Shown here: in pieces, positions 45,401 through 52,411 of the stretch | Layout of the letters: every line of letters begins with the position of its first letter | Position numbering within the stretch: the first letter of the stretch is position 1 | Source: RDXT01 sp033762375 | Lineage (GTDB): Bacteria; Bacteroidota; Bacteroidia; J057 | Reading direction: 5' to 3' | Length of the DNA: 64,000 nt | Assembly: GCA_033762375.1 (NCBI GenBank) | Contig: JANRLQ010000102.1 | Coordinates: forward strand, 1 to 64,000 | Program-made: the position numbers and the translations under genes | Notes under the pieces: model-generated | The model's input: only the letters and a program-made list of their open reading frames with translations | Database searches by the model: none | Told to the model about the DNA's origin: nothing

Positions 45401-45438
45401 CTATTACATCCGAAAGCGATGTAATGATTCAATCAGGA

Positions 45439-45471
45439 CAAAGGTATATACAAGTATTTGTACAAGTCAAG
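45439..45471 (-). promoter_or_regulatory. Promoter of the metY riboswitch transcript
   Basis: On the minus strand TACCTTTG (45446-45439) matches TAnnTTTG exactly. CTTG (45471-45468) lies 21 bases upstream as the -33 element. Transcription would start near 45432, just before the first hairpin and the riboswitch. Confidence 0.65.
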
Positions 45472-45599
45472 TACCTGAAGAAAAAAAGTCAGAAATAAAT
45501 TGGTTGTGCCTCTTGTTACGGAAACAAGGCATTTAGGTTGTCTGAACGGGCATTTTTTATGTTTAAACCTTGAATTTACCGGGACAAGTGGGGAAAAGA
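45472..45599. other. Divergent gap between the metY leader and the T9SS surface protein
   Basis: No gene seen. The stretch is AT-rich in places, with TTTTTTAT near 45552-45559 and no strong palindrome. Together with the metY leader (45064-45471) it makes up the long non-coding region between the two genes. Confidence 0.4.
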
Positions 45600-45630
45600 T
45601 TTGCTATGTAAGATTTCTTTACTATTTTCG
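45600..45630 (+). promoter_or_regulatory. Probable promoter of the T9SS surface-protein gene
   Basis: TTTG at 45600-45603 and TATTTTCG at 45623-45630, 19 bases apart, fit the Bacteroidota pattern with one mismatch in the -7 box. The start codon is 45 bases downstream. Confidence 0.5.
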
Positions 45631-45675
45631 ATAGGCTAATGCCTTAACCTAAACTTATCAACTGTAGGTGTACCT

Positions 45676-48669
45676 ATGAGAAAATTATTTCCTCTCCTTG
45701 TGCTGAGTCTGATTTCATCTGTTGCTGTGGCCCAGTCTGCCCGCAAGATGGTCAGCCCCAACGAAGCGGGAAGTCCGCTGTCCCAAAACAAGCCTGTATT
45801 TGTCAATGAGCCGGTAAGCACGGGCGTACCTGCTCCATCTGTACCTGTAGGTACAGTTCTCTCTGATGCTGTATCTTCTGTAAAAGTAGGCGAAGCCACC
45901 AACGGCTTTACCTGGCTGCTTCCTGATAACAACAAAGTATCTGCCCTGCCTGGTACCGGCACCAACGGCGGTACGGTAGCTGTGATCCACCGTAACTACG
46001 GTGCCAACTGCGGCGGCGGCTCTGGTCTGCTCCGTTATCCGATCTCTACCGACGGCGGCCTGACCTGGAACGTAGGTTCCGGCTCCAACACCCCCGGCAA
46101 TGCACCTATATCAGGTTGTTATGGCCTCGGCCCGCTCAACCCGGTACAGACCCTGCCTGCCCGGTATCCTAACCTGGCCCTGTACCAGACCCCAGGCACC
46201 ACCGGCCTCTCCGGTGTGGGCATGGTATATACCGGTCCGGTAGTAGCTGCTACCTGGGATGGAGCCGTACTGGGCGTGGCTACCAACGTCACTTCTACCC
46301 CGACTGTCACCCAGGAGATTTATCCCTATGCCAGTGGTACCCAGTACTTCAGCTACTCGCTGGTAGAGCGGGTCCCTGGTGAGTTCTGGAGCCTGGGCCT
46401 GGGCTGGAATGGTGCTGATCCTGTAGCTAGCTACCTTAATGTCAACAAAGGTGTACTGAACCCTACCACCAACCAGATCACCTGGACCACCACGGTAGTG
46501 AACCCACCTTATGACCTCAGCTTTGATGGCACCGAGTGGCTGGCTACGCTGGCGATTGCTTTCAGCCCTGATGGACAGACCGGGTATATCTCGCTGATCG
46601 CTGACCTCATCGGTGGTTCTGATAGTGCCTACAGTGTCGCATTCTCTGAAACGACGGATGGAGGAGCTACCTGGGGAGCGTTTGAAGAAGTAGACTTGGA
46701 TAAATTTCCAGAACTGTCAGATCTGCTGACCAATACTTTCATTGATATTGATACGGTAACGGGCGATACGGTCTCTTTCGCTAGTGGCCACGCTACCGCT
46801 GCTTTCGACCTTGATTTGGTTGTAGATAAAAACGGAAATCCACATGCCATTGCGGTTGTATGTAATAATAAGATCCACAATGGCGATGGAACCTATTCTT
46901 TCCCTAGCCCGCCTTATACAGTGTATGGCGGTCTTGAGAAGTACGTATTTGACTTTACCCGCGACACTTTCGGCGACTGGAACATGATCCTGCTTGACCG
47001 CCAGGAGTTCTTCCGCGGTACCTTCGGGCCTACTGGTCAGACCGTTACGTTTGACCCATTCGTACAGGCAAGCCGCTCTGCTGACGGACAGGTAGTAATC
47101 CTGAGCTGGACTGACTCTGACACCACGGGGGGTACTGCCAGCAACATCATCCCTGACCTGAAAGCGGTAGCCCTGGATGTGGACAGCTACATGCATACGC
47201 CGGTGAAAAACTTCACCGCCGGTGATGCCAACTGGGCTGGTAAAGCAATTGCGCCTTCTACCGCACCCGTAAGCTTCTATGACGGTAGCTGCGTCTATAC
47301 CCTGCCTACGGCTATCATGGACCCGGAAAACAGCGACAACGCCAACCAGTTCACCAGCTTCTGGTACTATACAGACGTGACGTTTGATGCTTGTACGGAG
47401 TTTACGGAGATGGCTGACTTCTTCTTCAACTGTGCTGAAGCACCATTTGCCTTTACGCCTACCGCTACAGCACCTGCTTGCGGGCAGTCTAACGGCTCTA
47501 TTGAGATTGTAGTTACAGGAGGCGAAGCACCTTATACCTACCTGTGGGATGCTGCCGCTGGCAACGCTACCACCGACTCTGTCGGAGGCCTGGGTGCCGG
47601 TACCTATGTGGTAGTAGCGACGGACGCCAAAGGTTGTTCTGAGTCTTTCTCCATCACCCTCAACAACGCTGATGCACCTGTCCTCTCTATCTCTGGTCAG
47701 GCTAACGTAAGCTGCGCCGGTGCCAGCAATGGTACGGCTACTGCCAACATCACAGGCGGTCTGGCTCCATTTTCCTACCTCTGGAGCAATGGCGAAACCA
47801 CTGCTACCGCTACGGCCCTCCCGGCTGGCAACAGCACTTGTACCGTAACGGATGCCAACGGTTGTATCAGTGTCATCACTGTTACCCTGACCGCGCCTAC
47901 TGCCATCAGCCTTGATGCGACGGCTGTTCCTGTAAGTTGCGCTGGTGCAGCTGATGGTACAGCTACTGCTGACGCCGTCGGTGGTACTGGTACGATCACC
48001 TACCTCTGGAGCAATGGTCAGACCACTGCTACTGCTACAGGCCTGTCCGGCGGTACCTACACCGTAACCGTTACTGACGCCAATGGTTGTACTTCCAACA
48101 CAACGGTTACAGTAGCTGAGCCTTCTGGTGCTGTTATTACATTCTCTACGCTTGGTAATGGACAGCCTAACCCTCCATATGCCGGTTCAACTACTGCTAA
48201 CGTAACGGGTGGTACTGAGCCATATACCTATTCATGGACTGATCCGCTCGGTAATCCTATTGCTACCACTGGCCCACTCCTTTTTGGTCTCTGCGGAGGG
48301 GATTATATCCTTACGGTTACCGACGCTAATGGTTGTTCTGTAACAGATACATCAACTGTTCCTGCGGTAGGCGCGGGTGCTAGCTGCGTACGCACGGCGA
48401 TTGATCCGCTGGCAATCGGCATCGAAAAAATCGGCCTCTATCCAAACCCTGTGCAGAGCAACCTGAGCGTACAGCTCGAAATGCTCTACGCTGACGATGT
48501 GGTAGTATCCATCTACAACCTCAATGGCCAGGTAGTAGCCAGCAAGTCACTTGCCGGTGCTGCTATCATCAACACAAACTTTGACCTGTCTCAGCAGGCA
48601 GCTGGTCTCTATCTGGTAAAAGTGACCACCTCTCGTGGTACGGTAGGCCAGATGATCCAGGTGCAATAA
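45676..48669 (+). CDS. T9SS-secreted surface protein with SprB-type repeats
   Basis: A 997-residue secreted protein with a signal peptide (about 1-20, ending SSVAVAQ). A large N-terminal part (about 60-580) has beta-propeller-like sialidase/BNR hints (SLTWN/STDGGLTWN, SETTDGGATWG). Four SprB-like repeats follow (about 590-910), each of the type SCAGxxxGTATAxxxGG...YLWSNG...TVTDANGC. A T9SS type A sorting domain closes it (IGLYPNPVQSNLSVQLE to the end). SprB repeats occur in gliding-motility adhesins of Bacteroidota. Codon use is richer in GCT, GTA and ACT than in the neighbours, which is compatible with high expression. A terminator follows. Confidence 0.88.
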   Translation: MRKLFPLLVLSLISSVAVAQSARKMVSPNEAGSPLSQNKPVFVNEPVSTGVPAPSVPVGTVLSDAVSSVKVGEATNGFTWLLPDNNKVSALPGTGTNGGTVAVIHRNYGANCGGGSGLLRYPISTDGGLTWNVGSGSNTPGNAPISGCYGLGPLNPVQTLPARYPNLALYQTPGTTGLSGVGMVYTGPVVAATWDGAVLGVATNVTSTPTVTQEIYPYASGTQYFSYSLVERVPGEFWSLGLGWNGADPVASYLNVNKGVLNPTTNQITWTTTVVNPPYDLSFDGTEWLATLAIAFSPDGQTGYISLIADLIGGSDSAYSVAFSETTDGGATWGAFEEVDLDKFPELSDLLTNTFIDIDTVTGDTVSFASGHATAAFDLDLVVDKNGNPHAIAVVCNNKIHNGDGTYSFPSPPYTVYGGLEKYVFDFTRDTFGDWNMILLDRQEFFRGTFGPTGQTVTFDPFVQASRSADGQVVILSWTDSDTTGGTASNIIPDLKAVALDVDSYMHTPVKNFTAGDANWAGKAIAPSTAPVSFYDGSCVYTLPTAIMDPENSDNANQFTSFWYYTDVTFDACTEFTEMADFFFNCAEAPFAFTPTATAPACGQSNGSIEIVVTGGEAPYTYLWDAAAGNATTDSVGGLGAGTYVVVATDAKGCSESFSITLNNADAPVLSISGQANVSCAGASNGTATANITGGLAPFSYLWSNGETTATATALPAGNSTCTVTDANGCISVITVTLTAPTAISLDATAVPVSCAGAADGTATADAVGGTGTITYLWSNGQTTATATGLSGGTYTVTVTDANGCTSNTTVTVAEPSGAVITFSTLGNGQPNPPYAGSTTANVTGGTEPYTYSWTDPLGNPIATTGPLLFGLCGGDYILTVTDANGCSVTDTSTVPAVGAGASCVRTAIDPLAIGIEKIGLYPNPVQSNLSVQLEMLYADDVVVSIYNLNGQVVASKSLAGAAIINTNFDLSQQAAGLYLVKVTTSRGTVGQMIQVQ

Positions 48670-48692
48670 GCTGATCACCAGATCATATAACC

Positions 48693-48718
48693 AAAAGGGA
48701 GGCGTAAGCCTCCCTTTT
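48693..48718 (+). terminator. Terminator after the T9SS surface-protein gene
   Basis: Perfect stem AAAAGGGAGGC/GCCTCCCTTTT with loop GTAA, 23 bases after the stop codon. Confidence 0.88.
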
Positions 48719-49182
48719 GTATTTCATATGGAGTAGTATTGTGAGTTCCTTACTTCTTCCGCAGGAGCGGGTTCTGGCGGAGATATCGTTCCTCCGGAAT
48801 GCCCGGCTGCCTGCTACCGTTTCATTTCTACCAGGACAATGCCCGCTCCGGGGCGATGCACAGCCACTTGCCTTGTCATGCTAGTGCGATGTATAGTGAA
48901 TCGTATGAGCGTGAAATCGGACAGGATGTACAGGATGCTGAGCATCAGGCTCCTGGTACGGCATTCAGATATTACCTTGTTATGTACTGGACATAGCACT
49001 AGGGCAACCACCGTTTTATGGGTTCAAAAATTTGTAGATACGTCTGCCTTATTGTTGCCAGAGATATGTTCTGCGAAACATAATGTCCTGAAAATTAACA
49101 TGTTGCATAGGTGTGTGTTGCAGCAATAGCCTAACATCGGCTGATACAGCCTCAATAAAGTTGATGATGGCCGGTGAAATAC
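48719..49182. other. Non-coding region with an imperfect inverted repeat
   Basis: About 460 bases with no convincing gene; short frames here have no family features. Arms at 48881-48900 (CTAGTGCGATGTATAGTGAA) and 48983-49002 are complementary at 15 of 20 positions, about 80 bases apart, flanked by TTGCC and GGCAA. The interior contains GGACAGGATGTACAGGAT, a kind of sequence often repeated in Bacteroidota intergenic DNA. It may be a decayed small element. Confidence 0.4.
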
Positions 49183-50475
49183 TCACCCTTCCGGAATCGG
49201 AGCTGCATGCGGATCGCGCGCCGGGAAGTCCAGGCGATGGGCGAGTTGTTGTTCGATCTCGGGGGTGATGACGTGCTCCATGGCCTCAGCGTCCTCGTGT
49301 ACGTGGTCTGCAGGCAGGAGGAGGTGGGTGGTCAGGTAGAGTTCCCAGAGGCGGTGTAGGCGGACGATACGTTTGCCGCCGGAGATACCAGCCGCTGTGA
49401 GTGCCAGGCGGGCACCGTCACGGGAGAGCAGCCGCAGGCGCAGGAGCTGGCGTATAGCCCGGTTGAGATGGGCATCCGGGATGGCCCGGCGTGCCAGGAG
49501 CTCTTCCCGCGTGCGCGGGACCAGAAATCCGCCCCCATCGGCCTCGCCGAGCTGGTAGAGGCATTTGAGGAGATTTTCCCGGTCCATCCGGGCCTGGATG
49601 CGGCGGCGGCGCAGCCAGGCAGCCAGAATGCCTTTTTCGGTCCCCAGGAGGACAGACAAAAAAGCACCCACCGACAATGCCACGACAATCCAGGGGCCTG
49701 TGGGCATATTGGGCATGAGGTAGGAAATATAGGCACCTGCCACCCCGGAGACAGCAGCCAGGCCTGCGGCTATAACAAGCATCACCCGCAGGTCGTGGGT
49801 CCAGTACCGGGCCGCTGCCGCTGGTGCGATCAGGAGGGCAGCCATCAGCACGACGCCTACCGCTTGTATCCCCAGCGAAATGGCCGTCACCGTCAGTACC
49901 GCCAGCAGCAGGTCAAGTGCCCGGACCTGCAAGCCCCGGCTTTGTGCAAAGGCGCGGTCAAAAATCAGAATTTTCAGCGGGCGATAGGCGATCAGCAGGC
50001 TGATGATCAGGAACCCTGCGAATCCCGCAAACACCTGTACGTCCTCGGCTACGAGGGAAGCGGCTTTGCCGAGCAAAAACTTGTCCAGGCCAGACTGGGC
50101 TGCCAGTCCTGAGCGTTGTATCGCTGTCAGGAGGAGAATCCCCAACCCATAAAAAACCGACAACACCAGGGCCAGGGCTGCATCACCCTTAATCTTGGTG
50201 CGGGTATCGAGGTATTGGATGGCCTGGAGGCTGATCCAGCCTGCTGCAAAAGCACCGGTCATCAGCACCAGCGGGTGGCGGCTCCCGGTGAGCATAAAAG
50301 CAATACACACCCCCGGCAAAATGCTGTGAGCAACCGCATCCCCGATCAATGCCTGCTTGCGGAGCAGGGTGAACGTTCCCGTAACCGCAGCACTGGCGCA
50401 GATCAGGACCACCCCCATCACTACCCAGGTGACATTCGGGTCTTGCAGGAGAAAAAAAGAAGCAGCCGTTTCCAT
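49183..50475 (-). CDS. Metal ABC-transporter permease fused to a DtxR/MntR-type domain
   Basis: A 430-residue protein. Residues about 1-290 form the ZnuB/MntC-type permease with about eight helices (LLRKQALIGDAVAHSILPGVC is the typical ATPase-contact loop). Residues about 300-365 are a winged-helix-like part (LLARRAIPDAHLNRAIRQLLRLRLLSRDGA). Residues about 365-430 match the iron-dependent repressor dimerisation and metal-binding domain: RIVRLHRLWELYLTTHLLL, HVHEDAEAMEHVI, DFPARDPHAAPIP. The soluble metal-sensing domain could gate transport or act as a regulator in the membrane. Third gene of the operon; it starts four bases after the ATPase gene. Confidence 0.88.
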   Translation of the reverse strand: METAASFFLLQDPNVTWVVMGVVLICASAAVTGTFTLLRKQALIGDAVAHSILPGVCIAFMLTGSRHPLVLMTGAFAAGWISLQAIQYLDTRTKIKGDAALALVLSVFYGLGILLLTAIQRSGLAAQSGLDKFLLGKAASLVAEDVQVFAGFAGFLIISLLIAYRPLKILIFDRAFAQSRGLQVRALDLLLAVLTVTAISLGIQAVGVVLMAALLIAPAAAARYWTHDLRVMLVIAAGLAAVSGVAGAYISYLMPNMPTGPWIVVALSVGAFLSVLLGTEKGILAAWLRRRRIQARMDRENLLKCLYQLGEADGGGFLVPRTREELLARRAIPDAHLNRAIRQLLRLRLLSRDGARLALTAAGISGGKRIVRLHRLWELYLTTHLLLPADHVHEDAEAMEHVITPEIEQQLAHRLDFPARDPHAAPIPEG

Positions 50476-50479
50476 ATCC

Positions 50480-51265
50480 TTAGTGTTTTTCGCGGATGGG
50501 GTGTTTGTCCTGACCGACGAGGTCGGCCACCTGACTCAGGATGGAAAGACTGCCCCCATAGGTTTGCCCGATGTTTTCAGCAGTGAAAACAGTCTCAGTA
50601 GGGCCTGCTGCGATGAGGCGGGTATTGATCAGGACGAGCGAATCAAAATAAGCTGTCACCGTCTGGAGGTCATGGTGTACGACAAGGATGGTTTTGCCCG
50701 CCGCCTTCATGTCTTTGAGCAGGGTAATGATGGCCGCTTCAGTGGCGGCGTCCACCCCCGCAAACGGCTCATCGAGCAGGTACAGGTCAGCGGCCTGTGC
50801 CAGCGCCCGCGCAATGAAAACCCGTTGCTGCTGCCCGCCGGAGAGCCGGGCGATCTGACGGTTTCGCAGGGGCTCCAATTGTACCTTGCGCAGGGCCTCA
50901 AGGGCCGCCTCACGATCCTGCCGGGTATTCCGGCGGAGAAGATTGCCGGGTCGGTACCGCCCCATCAGCACCGTATCCAGTACACTCACGGGAAAATCCC
51001 AGTCCACGCTTGTACGCTGGGGCACATAGGCGACCCGCTGCCGCACCTCCTCCAGGGGGGCGCCAAACAGCCGCACATACCCGCTGTCAGGCTGGATCAG
51101 GCCCATGATCGTTTTGAGCATGGTGGACTTGCCTGAGCCATTGGGGCCGACTACGCCGATCAACTGACCACCCGGCAGGCTGTAATCCAGGTTCCAGATG
51201 GCAGGTTTGCTGTCATAGGTTACTGTGAGGTTATGAAGTTCGATAGCAGTATCTGTAGGTATCAT
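50480..51265 (-). CDS. Metal ABC-transporter ATPase (ZnuC/MntB type)
   Basis: A 261-residue ABC ATPase: Walker A GPNGSGKST, Q-loop VPQR, signature LSGGQQQRV, Walker B LYLLDEP and switch His in VVHHDL. It energises import through the neighbouring permease. It lies between the binding protein (46 bases upstream) and the permease. Metal could be Mn2+, Fe2+ or Zn2+. Confidence 0.94.
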   Translation of the reverse strand: MIPTDTAIELHNLTVTYDSKPAIWNLDYSLPGGQLIGVVGPNGSGKSTMLKTIMGLIQPDSGYVRLFGAPLEEVRQRVAYVPQRTSVDWDFPVSVLDTVLMGRYRPGNLLRRNTRQDREAALEALRKVQLEPLRNRQIARLSGGQQQRVFIARALAQAADLYLLDEPFAGVDAATEAAIITLLKDMKAAGKTILVVHHDLQTVTAYFDSLVLINTRLIAAGPTETVFTAENIGQTYGGSLSILSQVADLVGQDKHPIREKH

Positions 51266-51311
51266 GTGATAAAATCAATTGATAATCATCAAGGTATAAC
51301 GGTCATGCGAC

Positions 51312-52217
51312 TTATTGCATGGCCTGTGTCATGGTCTGGAGGTTGGTGCGGACCATACCGGCATAGGTACCGGCGGGGCCATCGCTCTCGCCCAGCGCGT
51401 CAGAATACAGGCTGCCACCGATGCGTACGGCATGACCTTTTTCCTGGCATCCGGCTACGACCGCCTCAATGGAGCGCGGTGGGACAGAAGACTCTACAAA
51501 CACGGCCCTGATCCGTCGTGACACAATCAGGTTTACCAGTTGGGCTACGTCCTGTAGCCCAAACTCGGCCACGGTAGAAATACCCTGGAGTGCATGTACC
51601 TCTACCTCATAGGCTGCGCCCCAATACCCAAATGCATCATGGGCCGTGATCAGCACCCGCTGGCTGTCAGGAATCGCCAGCAATGCCTGGCGCACCGCCT
51701 GATCCAGGGCCATGAGCGAATCCTGGTACACACGGGCACGGGTACGATAACCCTCCGCATGCGCCGGGTCTGCGGCTGCCAGGGTTTCTGCGATGGCCGG
51801 AATCCCTGAGGCCCACAGGGCTACATCAAACCAGATGTGCGGGTCCTGTGCCTGTCCATCCAGGGAGCGGATACGGGCCGGTGAGATCCCGTCTGCCCAG
51901 GCTACGATCCGGTGGCTGCCACTCATACTGGAGAAAATTTCACCCATTTTTCCCTCCAGATGAAGCCCATTATAGACTATGATATCCGCCTGGTCCAGCC
52001 GCGAAAGGTCGCCCGGTGTGGCTTTGTACAGGTGCGGGTCCACGCCGGGACCCATCAGGGCCTCCACTTGCGCGTCTTCGCCGGCGATCTGCCGGAGGCC
52101 ATCGGCAATAATGCCGGTTGTCGCCACGATGCGCAGCCGGTTGTCTGAGGCAGTTTCAGGTTGACAGCCGATCCCCAGCAGGACCAGGCCGAGTATATAA
52201 CGTAGGGATAAGTTCAT
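51312..52217 (-). CDS. Metal-binding lipoprotein of the ABC transporter (TroA/ZnuA family)
   Basis: A 301-residue cluster A-I solute-binding protein with a lipoprotein signal (YILGLVLLGIGCQPE), so it is tethered to the membrane. Likely metal ligands are His in GVDPHLYKATP, His in HIWFDVALW, His or Glu in AHDAFGYWGAAY, and Glu in FVESSVPP. There is no His-rich loop of the ZnuA type, which favours Mn/Fe over Zn, but this is inference. The start at 52217 gives a clean lipoprotein signal; the open frame extends 22 codons upstream. First gene of the three-gene operon. Confidence 0.93.
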   Translation of the reverse strand: MNLSLRYILGLVLLGIGCQPETASDNRLRIVATTGIIADGLRQIAGEDAQVEALMGPGVDPHLYKATPGDLSRLDQADIIVYNGLHLEGKMGEIFSSMSGSHRIVAWADGISPARIRSLDGQAQDPHIWFDVALWASGIPAIAETLAAADPAHAEGYRTRARVYQDSLMALDQAVRQALLAIPDSQRVLITAHDAFGYWGAAYEVEVHALQGISTVAEFGLQDVAQLVNLIVSRRIRAVFVESSVPPRSIEAVVAGCQEKGHAVRIGGSLYSDALGESDGPAGTYAGMVRTNLQTMTQAMQ

Positions 52218-52231
52218 GAGGTCAATATAAA

Positions 52232-52239
52232 CAAAGTTA
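52232..52239 (-). promoter_or_regulatory. -7 promoter element of the metal ABC operon
   Basis: On the minus strand TAACTTTG, an exact TAnnTTTG match, 14 bases before the binding-protein ATG. A leader this short would make the mRNA nearly leaderless. The -33 element is unclear. Confidence 0.5.
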
Positions 52240-52296
52240 ACCCGATATGATCTATACGGTGTATCCGTATGAAATTGTTGCAAGTTAAAATATGTT

Positions 52297-52312
52297 TTTA
52301 GATTAGTCTAAA
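52297..52312. promoter_or_regulatory. Palindrome resembling a DtxR/MntR-family operator
   Basis: TTTAGATTAGTCTAAA has perfect outer arms TTTAGA/TCTAAA around TTAG. This resembles DtxR/IdeR boxes (TTAGGTTAGSCTAACCTAA), which have the same arm style. It sits between the divergent metal ABC operon and the TonB receptor, immediately upstream of the receptor's -33 element. Together with the DtxR-like domain in the permease, it supports metal-dependent control. A stand-alone DtxR/MntR regulator is not present in the window. Confidence 0.5.
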
Positions 52313-52317
52313 TTTAT

Positions 52318-52348
52318 TTTGTGGTTATTCGAAAAATAATTAATTTTG
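52318..52348 (+). promoter_or_regulatory. Promoter of the TonB receptor
   Basis: TTTG at 52318-52321, 19 bases, then TAATTTTG at 52341-52348: an exact match to TTTG-N19-TAnnTTTG. The start codon is 63 bases further on. The DtxR-like palindrome ends six bases before the -33 box. Confidence 0.7.
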
Positions 52349-52411
52349 AGCCGTGTCAGTTTTTACAACTGCCTGTTATCCAGATATTCCACCAGCTAAT
52401 CTTCAAATGTG

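Noticed and set aside
45244..45432. Minus-strand frame of 62 codons upstream of metY
   Set aside because: The stretch is explained by the SAM riboswitch core; the peptide has no features and a start codon would lie within its 5' hairpin.
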